A DNA stretch of 64,000 nucleotides from Nocardioides humilatus (GCF_008373755.1 NZ_VUJV01000007.1:120690-184689), one strand, 5' to 3'. Positions 16,218 through 25,812 are shown, counted from the first letter of the stretch. Numbers and translations: made by a program. The notes: generated by a model from the sequence alone, not told the origin.

Positions 16218-17024
16218 GTGATCTCTCAGGACGCGATCTCGGCAGCGGTCGAGCGGCTCGCCACGGCCCAGGAAACCAGGGTCCCGTGCGAGCCCGTGCG
16301 CGATCTCATCGGCACCGACGACCTCCCTGCGGCCTATGCCGTCCAGCAAGGACTCGTGCAGGCGCGGATCGCCGGCGGCGTGAGCGTCGTCGGTCGCAAG
16401 ATCGGCGCCACGAGCAAGGCCGTCCAGGACCAGCTCGGCGTCGACCAGCCTGACTTCGGCTACCTGTTGAGCGACATGGACGTCAGCTACGGCGTGTCCG
16501 GCACCCCGATCTCGATGCGGACCCTCGTCCAGCCCCGGGTCGAGGCGGAGGTCGCCTTCCGGCTCGCGACCGACATCGCTCCGGAGACCGAGGAGGAGAT
16601 CACGATCGAGGCAGTCCGGGCGGCGGTCGACCTCGCGCTGCCCGCGCTCGAGATCGTCGACTCCCGCATCGCCGACTGGAAGATCGGCTTCACCGACACC
16701 GTCGCGGACAACGCCTCCAGCGGGCTCTACGTGGTCGGCACCGACGGCCGCACCCTCGACGAGCTGGAGCCGCGCGACGTCGTGATGTCGCTGACGATCA
16801 ACGGCGAGGAGCGTTCGGCCGGCAACGGCGCCGCCTGTCTCGGCGACCCGCTCGAGGCGCTGCGCTGGCTCGCCGTCCAGGCGTTCCGCTTCGGCGACCC
16901 GCTGCGTGCGGGCCACCTGATCCTGTCCGGGGCCCTGGGCCCGTTCGTGCCGTTCGCCCCGGGAGACCGGGTGACGGCGTCCATCAGCGGATTCGCACCG
17001 CTGGCCGTGGAATTCGAGGAGTGA
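16218..17024 (+). CDS. hsaE: 2-hydroxyhexa-2,4-dienoate hydratase HsaE
   Basis: 268 residues, GTG start. It belongs to the 2-keto-4-pentenoate hydratase family (MhpD/BphH, FAH-like fold): [19 protein letters not shown], the metal-site segment [11 protein letters not shown], and [12 protein letters not shown]. It hydrates the dienoate released by HsaD to 4-hydroxy-2-oxohexanoate. It is first of hsaE-hsaG-hsaF, the order seen as Rv3536c-Rv3535c-Rv3534c in M. tuberculosis, and overlaps hsaG by 4 bases (GTGA). Confidence 0.92.
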   Translation: MISQDAISAAVERLATAQETRVPCEPVRDLIGTDDLPAAYAVQQGLVQARIAGGVSVVGRKIGATSKAVQDQLGVDQPDFGYLLSDMDVSYGVSGTPISMRTLVQPRVEAEVAFRLATDIAPETEEEITIEAVRAAVDLALPALEIVDSRIADWKIGFTDTVADNASSGLYVVGTDGRTLDELEPRDVVMSLTINGEERSAGNGAACLGDPLEALRWLAVQAFRFGDPLRAGHLILSGALGPFVPFAPGDRVTASISGFAPLAVEFEE

Positions 17025-17932
17025 ACGTGAGCAAGAAGGCCACCGCCGCCATCGTCGGGCCGGGCAACATCGGCACCGACCTGATGTACAAGCTGCTCCG
17101 CTCGGACGTGATCGAGCCGCGCTGGATGATCGGCGTCGACCCGGCCAGCGAGGGGCTCAAGCTCGCGGCCGACAAGGGCCTGATCTCGACCCACGAGGGC
17201 GTCGACTGGCTGCTCAAGCAGGACGAGCTGCCCGACCTCCTCTTCGAGGCCACCTCGGCCTACGTGCACAAGGAGTACGCCCCGCGCTACGCCGAGGCCG
17301 GCATCCGCGCGATCGACCTGACGCCCGCCTCCGTCGGCCCCGCGGTCATCCCGCCGGTCAACGGCGAGGAGCACGTCGGCGCGATGAACGTGAACATGAT
17401 CACCTGCGGTGGCCAGGCCACGATCCCGATGGTCGCCGCGGTCTCGCGCGTCACCCCGGTGTCGTACGCCGAGATCGTCGCGTCGGTCTCCAGCGTCAGC
17501 GCCGGTCCGGGCACCCGGGCCAACATCGACGAGTTCACCCGGACCACCTCGGCCGGCGTGGAGTCGATCGGCGGCGCCGCGCGCGGCAAGGCGATCATCA
17601 TCCTGAACCCGGCCGAGCCGCCGATGATCATGCGCGACACGATCTTCTGCGCCGTCGACCCGGACGCCGACACCGACGCGATCGCGGAGTCGATCCACGC
17701 GATGGAACGGGCCGTGCAGGAGTACGTGCCGGGCTACCGGCTCCTCCAGGAGCCGCAGTTCGACGGCCCGAACGATTTCACCCAAGGCATGCGCCGGGTC
17801 TCGATCTTCGTCGAGGTGGAGGGCGCGGGCGACTACCTGCCGCCGTACTCGGGGAACCTCGACATCATGACCGCCGCCGCGACGCAGGTCGGCCAGCACA
17901 TCGCTCGCTCGCTCATCGCTGGCCAGAGCTGA
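17021..17932 (+). CDS. hsaG: Acylating propanal/acetaldehyde dehydrogenase HsaG
   Basis: 303 residues. N-terminal NAD motif [17 protein letters not shown] and catalytic cysteine about 129 in [17 protein letters not shown], both diagnostic for the acylating aldehyde dehydrogenases (DmpF/BphJ type). Converts propanal to propionyl-CoA with NAD and CoA, channelled from the aldolase HsaF with which the family forms a heterotetramer. Overlaps hsaE by 4 bases and precedes hsaF by 15. Confidence 0.93.
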   Translation: MNVSKKATAAIVGPGNIGTDLMYKLLRSDVIEPRWMIGVDPASEGLKLAADKGLISTHEGVDWLLKQDELPDLLFEATSAYVHKEYAPRYAEAGIRAIDLTPASVGPAVIPPVNGEEHVGAMNVNMITCGGQATIPMVAAVSRVTPVSYAEIVASVSSVSAGPGTRANIDEFTRTTSAGVESIGGAARGKAIIILNPAEPPMIMRDTIFCAVDPDADTDAIAESIHAMERAVQEYVPGYRLLQEPQFDGPNDFTQGMRRVSIFVEVEGAGDYLPPYSGNLDIMTAAATQVGQHIARSLIAGQS

Positions 17933-17947
17933 AGACGGAGTACTGAC

Positions 17948-19042
17948 ATGACTGACATCAACACGCTCCAGCGCACCTGGTCCGGCACCCACGGCGACGA
18001 GCCGTTCGGCAAGCTCGACCTGCGTCTCACAGACACCTGCCTGCGCGACGGGTCGCACCACAAGCGCCACCAGTTCACCGCGCAGGAGGTGCACGACATC
18101 GTCGAGGCCCTCGACAACTCCGGCGTCCCGGTGATCGAGGTGACCCACGGCGACGGCCTGGGCGGCAGCAGCTTCAACTACGGCTTCTCCCGCACGCCGG
18201 AGCAGGAGCTCATCAAGATCGCGGCCGAGACCGCCAAGCGCGCCAAGATCGCGTTCCTGATGCTCCCCGGACTCGGCACCAAGGACGACATCCGCGCCGC
18301 GCAGGACAACGGCGGCCAGATCTGCCGGATCGCGACCCACTGCACCGAGGCCGACGTCTCGATCCAGCACTTCGGCCTGGCGCGTGAGCTCGGCCTGGAG
18401 ACCGTTGGGTTCCTCATGATGAGCCACACCCAGTCGCCCGAGGTGCTGGCCAAGCAGGCCCGGATCATGGTCGACGCCGGTTGCCAGTGCGTCTACGTCG
18501 TCGACTCCGCCGGCGCCCTGATCATGGAGCAGACGGCCGATCGCGTCTCGGCGGTCGTCGCCGAGATCGGCGGCCAGGCTGACGTGGGCTTCCACGGCCA
18601 CGAGAACCTCGGTCTCGGGGTGTCCAACACGGTCATCGCCGCGCGTGCCGGGGCGACCCAGATCGACGGATCCGTCCGCCGGTTCGGTGCGGGTGCCGGC
18701 AACACGCCGCTGGAGGCGTTCGTCGGCGTCTGCGACAAGCTCGGCTGGACGACCGGTGTCGACTTCCTCAAGATCGTCGACGCCTCCGAGGACGTCATCA
18801 AGCCGGCGATGCCCGAGGAGTGCCAGCTCGACCGGATGACCCTGATGATGGGCTACGCCGGCGTCTATTCCTCGTTCCTCAAGCACGCCGGCAACGCCGC
18901 CGAGCGGTTCGGGGTCTCGGGCGCGCAGATCCTTCTCGAGGCCGGCAACCGCAAGCTCATCGGCGGCCAGGAGGACCAGCTCATCGACATCGCGCTGATG
19001 CTGAAGGCGAAGCAGGACGCCGACGCGGGCGCCAACGCGTGA
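17948..19042 (+). CDS. hsaF: 4-hydroxy-2-oxohexanoate/4-hydroxy-2-oxovalerate aldolase HsaF
   Basis: 364 residues, DRE-TIM metallolyase. The catalytic loop [12 protein letters not shown] (Arg 33, Asp 34) and metal pair in [11 protein letters not shown] (His 216 and 218) are intact. Splits 4-hydroxy-2-oxohexanoate into pyruvate and propanal, the latter passed to HsaG. Last gene of the operon; a KstR operator starts 9 bases after its stop. Confidence 0.93.
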   Translation: MTDINTLQRTWSGTHGDEPFGKLDLRLTDTCLRDGSHHKRHQFTAQEVHDIVEALDNSGVPVIEVTHGDGLGGSSFNYGFSRTPEQELIKIAAETAKRAKIAFLMLPGLGTKDDIRAAQDNGGQICRIATHCTEADVSIQHFGLARELGLETVGFLMMSHTQSPEVLAKQARIMVDAGCQCVYVVDSAGALIMEQTADRVSAVVAEIGGQADVGFHGHENLGLGVSNTVIAARAGATQIDGSVRRFGAGAGNTPLEAFVGVCDKLGWTTGVDFLKIVDASEDVIKPAMPEECQLDRMTLMMGYAGVYSSFLKHAGNAAERFGVSGAQILLEAGNRKLIGGQEDQLIDIALMLKAKQDADAGANA

Positions 19043-19050
19043 CACGAAAC

Positions 19051-19064
19051 TAGAACGTGTTCTA
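19051..19064. promoter_or_regulatory. KstR-type operator upstream of hsaA
   Basis: TAGAACGTGTTCTA, a perfect 14-base palindrome matching TNNAACNNGTTNNA. It lies 37 bases upstream of the hsaA ATG and overlaps a TAGTAT -10 box (19063-19068). The run GTTCTAGTATTGCT is identical to that at the kstD/hsaE operator, so both promoters share one architecture. Confidence 0.88.
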
Positions 19065-19100
19065 GTATTGCTACACCGAACTTCTGACAGGAGCTCCCAG

Positions 19101-20282
19101 ATGAACCGAACCCCCGAGGTCCAGGCCGTCCTCGACGGCGTGCGCGACCTGCTTCCCACCTTCCGCGAGCGCGGCGAGGAGGGTGAGCGGCTGCGCGTGG
19201 TGCCCGAGGCGTCGATCAAGGAGCTCGAGGCGACCGGCTTCTTCAAGCTGCTCCAGCCGAAGCGGTACGGCGGCTACGAGGCCGACCCGATCGACTTCTA
19301 CACCGCTGTGCGTGACATCGCCTCGGCTGACGGCTCGACGGGCTGGGTGTCCAGCGTCGTCGGCGTCCACCCCTGGCAGGTGGCCCTCTTCGCCGACGAG
19401 GCGCAGCAGGCGGTGTGGGGTGACGACCAGAACGTGCGGTTGAGCTCGTCGTACGCCCCGACCGGCAAGGCCGTCATCACCGAGGGCGGCTTCAAGCTCT
19501 CTGGCAAGTGGAGCTTCTCCTCCGGCTCGGACCACTGCGCCTGGGTGCTCCTCGGCGGCCTCGTCTTCAACGAGGAGGGCCAGATCGTCGACTTCCGCAC
19601 GTTCATGGTCCCGCGGGAGAAGTACCAGATCGTCGATGTCTGGAACGTCGTCGGCCTGCGCGGCACCGGCTCCAACGACATCGTGGTGGAGGAGACCTTC
19701 ATCCCCGAGGCGTTCACGCTCTCGATGGGGGAGACCGGCCAGTGCAAGGGCCCGGGTCAGGCGGTCAACACCAGCGACCTCTACAAGCTGCCCTTCCACT
19801 CGATCTTCACCAGCACCATCGCGACGCCGATCATCGGTATGGCGAAGGGTGCCTACGCCGAGCACGTCGACATGCAGCAGAAGCGCGTGCGTGCCGCCTA
19901 CCTCGGTGAGAAGGCCTCGCTCGACCCGTTCGCCGCGGTCCGCATCGCACGGGCGTCCTCCGAGATCGACGCGGCCTGGGCGCTGCTCATGAACAACATC
20001 CGCGAGGAGCAGGACCTGGTCGCCCGCGGCCAGGAGATCCCGCTCGAACTGCGGCTCCGGGTCCGTCGCGACCAGGTGCTCGGCACCGCGCGCGCCATTG
20101 AGGCGATCGACGCGCTGTTCGAGGCGTCCGGTGGCCGGGCGCTCGCTGAGGGCACCTACCTGCAGCGCGCCTGGCGCGACTCGCACGCCGGTCGCGTGCA
20201 CGCCGCCAACGACCCCGAGCGTGCCCTGCAGATGTACGGCGCCCAGCAGTTCGGCCACAAGGTCGACCCCGGGATGTACTGA
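19101..20282 (+). CDS. hsaA: 3-HSA hydroxylase, oxygenase subunit HsaA
   Basis: 393 residues from the ATG at 19101 (CAGGAG 11 bases upstream); an in-frame start at 19068 would overlap the operator and -10 box. Acyl-CoA dehydrogenase-like flavin monooxygenase, group D: LLQPKRYGGYEADPIDFY, FKLSGKWSFSSGSDHCAWVLLG and RGTGSNDIVVEETFIPE. With the reductase HsaB it uses FMNH2 and O2 to hydroxylate 3-HSA to the catechol 3,4-DHSA. Overlaps hsaD by 1 base (TGATG). The order hsaA-D-C-B is that of Rv3570c-Rv3567c. Confidence 0.95.
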   Translation: MNRTPEVQAVLDGVRDLLPTFRERGEEGERLRVVPEASIKELEATGFFKLLQPKRYGGYEADPIDFYTAVRDIASADGSTGWVSSVVGVHPWQVALFADEAQQAVWGDDQNVRLSSSYAPTGKAVITEGGFKLSGKWSFSSGSDHCAWVLLGGLVFNEEGQIVDFRTFMVPREKYQIVDVWNVVGLRGTGSNDIVVEETFIPEAFTLSMGETGQCKGPGQAVNTSDLYKLPFHSIFTSTIATPIIGMAKGAYAEHVDMQQKRVRAAYLGEKASLDPFAAVRIARASSEIDAAWALLMNNIREEQDLVARGQEIPLELRLRVRRDQVLGTARAIEAIDALFEASGGRALAEGTYLQRAWRDSHAGRVHAANDPERALQMYGAQQFGHKVDPGMY

Positions 20283-21169
20283 TGCCTTTTGCGAAGGAAG
20301 ATGTCCGCCGCTCCGCGAAGGCCGGCGACATCACCCTCAACTACTACGAGGCGGGGGAGGCGCACGCCGACATCGGCGCCGGCCTGCCGTTCGTGCTGCT
20401 GCACGGCGGCGGGCCGGGCGCGTCGGCATGGAGCAACTTCGGCTCCGCGCTCCCGCGCTTCGCGGAGAACTTCCGCACCCTCCTCGTGGACCAGCCCGGC
20501 TTCGGGCAGTCCGACAAGCCGGAGGTCAAGGCCAACTACTTCCGCCACTCGGCCGACTACCTGGTGAAGTTCCTCGACGAGCTGCAGATCGAGAAGGTCC
20601 ACCTGCTCGGCAACTCGCTCGGCGGAGGTACGGCGACCCGCTTCGCACTGTCCTACCCCGACCGCGTGGGGCGGCTCGTCCTCATGGGACCCGGCGGGCT
20701 CTCGCTCAACCTCTTCCACGCCGACCCGACCGAGGGCGTCCAGCGGTTGATGGACTTCAGCATGGACCCGACGCGCGAGCGGCTGCGGGCCTTCATCTCG
20801 AGCATGGTCGTCGACCAGTCCCTGGTGACCGACGCGCTGGTCGAGGAGCGGTTCGCCGACGCGACGGCGCCGGGTTCGATGGAGGCGATGCGCTCGATGG
20901 GCGCGTCCTTCTGGAACCCCGAGTGGGCCGAGGACGGCATGCTCTGGCGTGAGGTCCACGCGATCAAGAAGCCGACGCTGTTGACGTGGGGCCGCGAGGA
21001 CCGGGTCAACCCGCTCGACGGTGCGCTCGTCGCGCTGAAGCAGATCCCGCGCGCCCAGCTGCACGTGTTCCCCAACTGCGGGCACTGGGCCCAGATCGAG
21101 GCCGCGGAGGAGTTCGCCAAGGTCTGCACGACCTTCCTCGCGGGCCACGTCGAGAGGAACAAGAAGTGA
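20282..21169 (+). CDS. hsaD: 4,9-DSHA meta-cleavage product hydrolase HsaD
   Basis: 295 residues, alpha/beta hydrolase of the meta-cleavage product (BphD) family. Oxyanion HGGGPGASAWSN, nucleophile Ser 112 in LLGNSLGGGTATR, Asp 240 in WGREDRVNPL and His 268 in PNCGHWAQ complete the triad. Cleaves the carbon-carbon bond of 4,9-DSHA, giving HIP (DOHNAA) and 2-hydroxyhexadienoate, which go to the FadD3 and HsaE branches respectively. Overlaps hsaC by 4 bases. Confidence 0.95.
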   Translation: MPFAKEDVRRSAKAGDITLNYYEAGEAHADIGAGLPFVLLHGGGPGASAWSNFGSALPRFAENFRTLLVDQPGFGQSDKPEVKANYFRHSADYLVKFLDELQIEKVHLLGNSLGGGTATRFALSYPDRVGRLVLMGPGGLSLNLFHADPTEGVQRLMDFSMDPTRERLRAFISSMVVDQSLVTDALVEERFADATAPGSMEAMRSMGASFWNPEWAEDGMLWREVHAIKKPTLLTWGREDRVNPLDGALVALKQIPRAQLHVFPNCGHWAQIEAAEEFAKVCTTFLAGHVERNKK

Positions 21170-22065
21170 CGATCGACATCAAGTCCATGGGCTACGTCCG
21201 CGTCGCGAGCACCAACCTGGGCGCCTGGAAGACCTTCGCGGGCAAGGTCCTCGGCCTCGCCGAGGGCCGCGGACCCAACCCGGACAACCAGTACTGGCGC
21301 TTCGACCAGGTCTCCGCCCGCATCGTGGTCTTCCCCTCCGACGTCGACCAGCTCGACTGCACCGGCTGGGAGGTCGCCGACCACCAGGCCCTGCAGGCTG
21401 CTCGTGAGCACCTGCAGAAGGCCGGCGTGGACTTCGAGGAGGGCTCCAAGGAGGAGCTCGACGAGCGTCGCGTCCAGGAGCTCGTCCGCTTCCGCGACCC
21501 GTGGGACAACGTCTTCGAGCTCTTCCACGGCATCACCTACGAGTCGCGACCCGTCGTGACGCCGTACGCCGCCAAGTTCGTCACGGGCGACCAGGGCATG
21601 GGCCACATCGTGGTGCCGGTGCTCGACGACGTGGAGGCGCTCCGCTTCTACACCGAGGTGCTCGGCTTCCGCCTGCGCGACTCGATGAGCATGCCGGGCG
21701 AGTTCGTCGGCAAGGAGCCGGGCAGCAAGGTCTGGCTGCGCTTCCTCGGGGTCAACCCGCGGCACCACTCCTTGGCATTCCTGCCGATGCCCAACGCGTC
21801 GAAGTGCGTCCACATCATGCTCGAGGTCGACGAGCTCGACCACGTGGGTCGGGCGCTCGAGCGGGTCAAGAAGAACGGCTCGAAGCTCTCAGCCACGCTC
21901 GGTCGCCACATGAACGACGAGATGGTGTCCTTCTACGTGAAGTCGCCCGGTGGCTTCGACATCGAGTTCGGCACCGAGGGCCTGCGCGTCGAGGATCAGC
22001 GGTGGGTCGCTCGCGAGTCGACGGCCGTCTCGTACTGGGGCCACGACTTCGGTGGCGGAAGCTGA
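21166..22065 (+). CDS. hsaC: 3,4-DHSA iron-dependent extradiol dioxygenase HsaC
   Basis: 299 residues from the GTG overlapping the hsaD stop. Two-domain vicinal-oxygen-chelate extradiol dioxygenase with the Fe(II) triad His 147 (GMGHIVVPV), His 216 (KCVHIMLEV) and Glu 267 (GGFDIEFGT). Length equals mycobacterial HsaC (about 300). Cleaves the catechol ring of 3,4-DHSA meta to the hydroxyls. Ten bases separate it from hsaB. Confidence 0.95.
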   Translation: MTIDIKSMGYVRVASTNLGAWKTFAGKVLGLAEGRGPNPDNQYWRFDQVSARIVVFPSDVDQLDCTGWEVADHQALQAAREHLQKAGVDFEEGSKEELDERRVQELVRFRDPWDNVFELFHGITYESRPVVTPYAAKFVTGDQGMGHIVVPVLDDVEALRFYTEVLGFRLRDSMSMPGEFVGKEPGSKVWLRFLGVNPRHHSLAFLPMPNASKCVHIMLEVDELDHVGRALERVKKNGSKLSATLGRHMNDEMVSFYVKSPGGFDIEFGTEGLRVEDQRWVARESTAVSYWGHDFGGGS

Positions 22066-22075
22066 GATCGATAGC

Positions 22076-22741
22076 GTGACCAGCATGTCCAGGGAGACGT
22101 CGCACCAGGTGCCCGAGGGGGAGATCCCCGACGGGATGAGCCCGGACGCGCGCGAGACCTGGCCGCACCCTGCTCTCATCGACCACTGGCTCGGCGACGC
22201 GGAGGTCGACTTCGAGTTCCGGCCCGGCGAGGACGTCCCGGTCGGCGACGACCCGGCTGCGCAGGCCGCCGCCCGTCGGTTCCGCGACGTGCTGGGCACC
22301 TTCGGATCGGGCATCACCGTGATCACGACCGTCAGCAACGGCGAGCCGGTCGGCATGACCTGCCAGTCGTTCTCGAGCGTCTCGCTCGACCCGCCGCTGG
22401 TGCTCTTCGTGCCGGCCAAGTCGTCGCGTGCGTGGCCGCTGATCCAGCGCACCGGGCGGTTCTGCGTCAACATCCTCGCGGCCGACCAGGAGTCGGTGTC
22501 GAACCAGATGGCGACCAAGGGCTCCGACAAGTTCGCGGGCATCGACTGGCGCCCCGCCGAGGTGACCGGTTCGCCGGTCATCGGCGGTGCGCTGTCCCAC
22601 CTCGACTGCACCATCCAGTCGGTGCACGAGAGCGGTGACCACTACGTCGTCATCGGCAAGGTGGAGCACCTCGAGACGTCCGAGCAGGACCAGACCGAGC
22701 CGCTGCTCTACTTCCGGGGTCGTTACCGCACCACGGACTGA
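22076..22741 (+). CDS. hsaB: Flavin reductase HsaB (reductase of 3-HSA hydroxylase)
   Basis: 221 residues from GTG 22076; ATG 22085 or ATG 22136 are alternatives. The flavin-reductase domain begins about residue 62: RDVLGTFGSGITVITT, MTCQSFSSVSLDPPLVLF, FCVNILAADQESVSNQMA and the final YFRGRYR. Supplies reduced flavin to HsaA using NADH. The mycobacterial protein is about 187 residues, so this one either has a 30-residue N-terminal addition or starts later. Overlaps the convergent AAA regulator by 19 bases. Confidence 0.9.
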   Translation: MTSMSRETSHQVPEGEIPDGMSPDARETWPHPALIDHWLGDAEVDFEFRPGEDVPVGDDPAAQAAARRFRDVLGTFGSGITVITTVSNGEPVGMTCQSFSSVSLDPPLVLFVPAKSSRAWPLIQRTGRFCVNILAADQESVSNQMATKGSDKFAGIDWRPAEVTGSPVIGGALSHLDCTIQSVHESGDHYVVIGKVEHLETSEQDQTEPLLYFRGRYRTTD

Positions 22742-25668
22742 TAGCAGCACGCGTTGCCGGTGCGGACCGTGTCGGCCAGGTGACGCCCCAGTTCAGGGTG
22801 CACCTCGGCGATCCGTCCGATGGCGTCACGGATCCGCGCACTGACGGCCTTGCGGGCTCGTTCGGCGTCGTCGCCCAGACGGCGGTCGCGACCACCGAGC
22901 CCGACCGCTGAGGTGAGCATCGCGATGAGGGCGTCCCGCTCGTCCTGGGCGCGCTCGACCCTGCCCAGGTCGTTGTCGAGCGTGGCGTCGTCGATCTCGG
23001 CGTCGAGATCGTCGAGCCGCCGCCGGTAGGCGGCCTTCGCCCGGTCGTCGAGGACCGGGTCGGCGCCCGCCGCCGGTCGGCCCGACATGAGCTCGGTCGC
23101 AGCGATCTCCCGACCCGGGTTGTCGAGGAGCTGGGCGAGGTCGCGGACGCCCTTGGAGTCGGGCACGTGTGCCTCGTCTCCCGCCCACCGCACGGTCCAC
23201 ACCCCACCGTCACGGCTGAGGCGGGGCCGATCGCCGTCCTGGTCGAGCTCGCGCAGGAGGCGGCCGGCGTACTCAGCCCAGAGCGGAGCGCCGAGCGTCG
23301 TCGCCATCTGCTCCGCCGCTCTGAGGTGCCGCGCGGCTCCGGCCGGGTCGCCGAGGCCGACGGCCAGCTGCCCGAGGAAGAGGTCGACGGGGCCCCAGTA
23401 GGACGCACAGCCACCGACCAGCACGTTGGTGCCGGCGTGCAGGAGCAGCGAGTCGTACGACGCCCGGGCGGTTGGTGTCGCTCCAGCGGCCACCAGCGCC
23501 TCGGCGGCCAGGGCGGGGAACTCCAGGTCGGTCGAGTTCTCGATGGCGCCGAGGTCGACGGTGAGGGCGTGGCGTCGTGCCTCGTCGTGATCTCCTGCCG
23601 CGCGGGCGCCGGCTGCCAGGAAGGCGCCGCGCAGGGGGAGCAGGTCGATGTCGCGCCACTGGTCGACGAGCTGTCCGCGCGTCCCGGTGAACTGGCTGAG
23701 CGGCCAGGTGAGCGTGCCGTTGACGCCGATCGCGTCGGGGATGCCGATCCTGGTGCCGAGCTCCTGGGCCTCCGCCGCCAGGCGCGCGGCGTCATCGACC
23801 GCTCCCGTGATGAGAGCGAGGGTGGCGCGACGGCTGAGCGCCTCCCAGCGGCCGCGGGCGTGCCCGAGTGCTTCGGCGAGGAGGCAGTAGGTGGCGAGGT
23901 CGGCCACGCCGCGCGGGTCGTTGAGGGTGATGCGGCACGCGGCGCGCAGCACGGTCGCGGTGGCGACCAGCTCCGCGTCGCCCGCGTCGGCCGCCGCCGC
24001 GGCGATCTGCTCGACGACGGGCAGCCTGGCTTCCGCTGTTCCCGGCTCCCACAGCGCGTCGTGCAGCGCGAGCAGGCACTCGGCGACCAGACGCGGGTCG
24101 CCGTACTCCCTCGCCTCGGCGACCGCCTCCTCGGCCGGCGCACGGCAGTCGGCTGCCGACCAGCGGGAGTGACGCCGGTCGCGTGCAACCGCTGCCAAGA
24201 GGCGGGCCCGTTCGGCGGACCCGAGAGGCACTGCGGCGATCGCGCTGTCCAGCAGGGCCAGCAGCTCGTCGTGGTCGCCACGCGCGCCGATCCGGTGGAG
24301 CCCCAGCGCGGCCGAGGCGAGGCGGTGGCCGTCGCCGACCGCCTGCGCGGCATCCGCCGCGGCCCGGAAGGTGGTCGCCGCCTCCGGATCGCCGGCGCGG
24401 AGCTCGGCCTCGCCGAGCGCGATGAGAAGTTCGGGGCCGGCGTCGGGGCTGCGCACCGTCCGGTACCAGCGCACGGCCTCCTCGTGCGCGAGCGCGGCGG
24501 TGGCTTCCTCGGCGGCCCGGACGACCCACGAGCCGACGGCCTCGCCATCGCCGTCGGGAAGGGAAGCCACCAGGTGCCGTGCTACCCGCGAGGCGGCGGC
24601 GTCCCCGCGGTGGGCGAGGGCGTGCCCGACGGCTCCTTCGAGGGCTCGTCGGCGGGCCGGCTCGAGGTCCGCGAGGACCGCCTCCCGGTAGAGGTCGTGG
24701 ACGAACGGCCGCGAGTCGGACACGCCGAGCGTGCTGGGGTCGTGGAGCACGCGAGCCGTGGCGGCGTCGCTGAGCAGGCGTCCCGCCGCCGTCTCTGCGA
24801 TGCCAGCCACGGACGCCAGCAGCGCAGCGTCCCCGGTGTCGGCGACCGCGACGACCGCGAGAAGCTCACGGCAGTCCTCGCCCAACGCGCCGAGGCGACG
24901 GCGGAGCGTCTCGGCGACCGTCGCCGGCAGCGGGGCTGCCGAGGCGCTCGTGGAGGAGGCGACGATCAGCCGGGCGATCTCCCGGACGAAGAGCGGGTTG
25001 CCGCCGGTCCGGTCGCGCAGCGCGGACGCGTCCTCGAGGGCGGGAGCCGTGCCCGTGATGGATGTGATCAACCCGAGGACGGCCTCGTCGTCGAGTCCGC
25101 CCAAGGTGATGCCGTCCACGGTGGTCACGACCCGATCCAGTGCCTCCGGGGCCTCGAGGTCGCGGTAGGTGCCCAGGAGCAGGACGGCCCGCCCGCCCAG
25201 CCCGCGCGCGACGTCGTCGAGGAGGTCGAGGGATCCCTTGTCAGCCCACTGCAGGTCGTCGATGACCATGAGCACCGGGGTGAGGCGGGCGGCGTCGGCC
25301 AACAAGCGACTGACCGCGTCGTGCAGCTCGAACCGAGCCGTGGCGTCGTCGGGGTCCGTCGCATGGCCGGCGAGCCCCAGCAGGCGCTCGGCGGCGGCCG
25401 GCACAGGGCAGTGCGTGGCCAGCTCCCGCACGACCTGGGTCCAGGGCCAGTACGCCGGCGCGCCCATCGGTGGGCAGGCGCTCCAGACCACCTGGGCACC
25501 CGCGGCCCAGGCGTCCTCGGTCACGGCCCTGGCGAGGGCGGTCTTGCCGATCCCCGGCTCGCCGCCGACGAGCAGCACCCGCCCGGAGCCCTTGAGCGCG
25601 CCGGACAGCGCACTGGCGGCGATCCCCAGCGCGGGGCCGCGTCCGACCAACCGACCGCTCACGGGCAT
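22723..25668 (-). CDS. Large AAA-ATPase transcriptional regulator-like protein (LuxR/MalT-type sensor without LuxR HTH)
   Basis: 981 residues from the ATG at 25668, chosen because AAGGAG lies 8 bases upstream; the frame stays open to 26259 without good starts. Order: AAA_16-type ATPase with Walker A GEPGIGKT (36-43), Walker B VLMVIDDLQWAD (133-144) and a sensor-like GNPLFVREIARL; then about 500 residues of helical repeats. The C-terminus lacks the LuxR motif and instead has a winged-helix-like VPDSKGVRDLAQLLDNPGR, a charged coiled stretch (DRAKAAYRRRLDDLDAEIDD) and HPELGRHLADTVRTGNACCY. Probably controls the divergent SnoaL/hydrolase pair; signal unknown. Confidence 0.8.
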   Translation of the reverse strand: MPVSGRLVGRGPALGIAASALSGALKGSGRVLLVGGEPGIGKTALARAVTEDAWAAGAQVVWSACPPMGAPAYWPWTQVVRELATHCPVPAAAERLLGLAGHATDPDDATARFELHDAVSRLLADAARLTPVLMVIDDLQWADKGSLDLLDDVARGLGGRAVLLLGTYRDLEAPEALDRVVTTVDGITLGGLDDEAVLGLITSITGTAPALEDASALRDRTGGNPLFVREIARLIVASSTSASAAPLPATVAETLRRRLGALGEDCRELLAVVAVADTGDAALLASVAGIAETAAGRLLSDAATARVLHDPSTLGVSDSRPFVHDLYREAVLADLEPARRRALEGAVGHALAHRGDAAASRVARHLVASLPDGDGEAVGSWVVRAAEEATAALAHEEAVRWYRTVRSPDAGPELLIALGEAELRAGDPEAATTFRAAADAAQAVGDGHRLASAALGLHRIGARGDHDELLALLDSAIAAVPLGSAERARLLAAVARDRRHSRWSAADCRAPAEEAVAEAREYGDPRLVAECLLALHDALWEPGTAEARLPVVEQIAAAAADAGDAELVATATVLRAACRITLNDPRGVADLATYCLLAEALGHARGRWEALSRRATLALITGAVDDAARLAAEAQELGTRIGIPDAIGVNGTLTWPLSQFTGTRGQLVDQWRDIDLLPLRGAFLAAGARAAGDHDEARRHALTVDLGAIENSTDLEFPALAAEALVAAGATPTARASYDSLLLHAGTNVLVGGCASYWGPVDLFLGQLAVGLGDPAGAARHLRAAEQMATTLGAPLWAEYAGRLLRELDQDGDRPRLSRDGGVWTVRWAGDEAHVPDSKGVRDLAQLLDNPGREIAATELMSGRPAAGADPVLDDRAKAAYRRRLDDLDAEIDDATLDNDLGRVERAQDERDALIAMLTSAVGLGGRDRRLGDDAERARKAVSARIRDAIGRIAEVHPELGRHLADTVRTGNACCYQSVVR

Positions 25669-25725
25669 GGATTCTGCTCCTTCAGCGCACTGCTCGTCCC
25701 TGTTCCGCTCGTCCCGGTTGCAGGG

Positions 25726-25744
25726 CGCCAGATCTGATCTGGCG
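25726..25744. promoter_or_regulatory. Palindrome in the AAA regulator / SnoaL divergent promoter
   Basis: CGCCAGATC-T-GATCTGGCG, perfect 9-base arms around one base, 58 bases upstream of the regulator start and 69 bases upstream of the SnoaL ATG. Two 15-base near-direct repeats beginning GCTCGTCCC (25692-25706 and 25707-25721) lie between it and the regulator start. Good operator candidate. Confidence 0.5.
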
Positions 25745-25812
25745 GACGCCACCGTCGATCGCGCGCCTCTGGGGTGAGTGCCCGATCCCGGGCCGACACC
25801 GAGGAGGACCCG

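Noticed and set aside
16727-19246. 839-codon open frame on the minus strand across hsaE, hsaG, hsaF
   Set aside because: It is antisense to three clearly recognised enzymes. Long empty antisense frames are expected at this GC content, and the translation is low-complexity (Asp/Val/Arg/Leu) without motifs.
23167-25737. 856-codon open frame on the plus strand opposite the AAA regulator
   Set aside because: Shadow of the regulator in the complementary frame; Arg/Gly/Val-rich with no domain, while the minus-strand frame has Walker A and B motifs.
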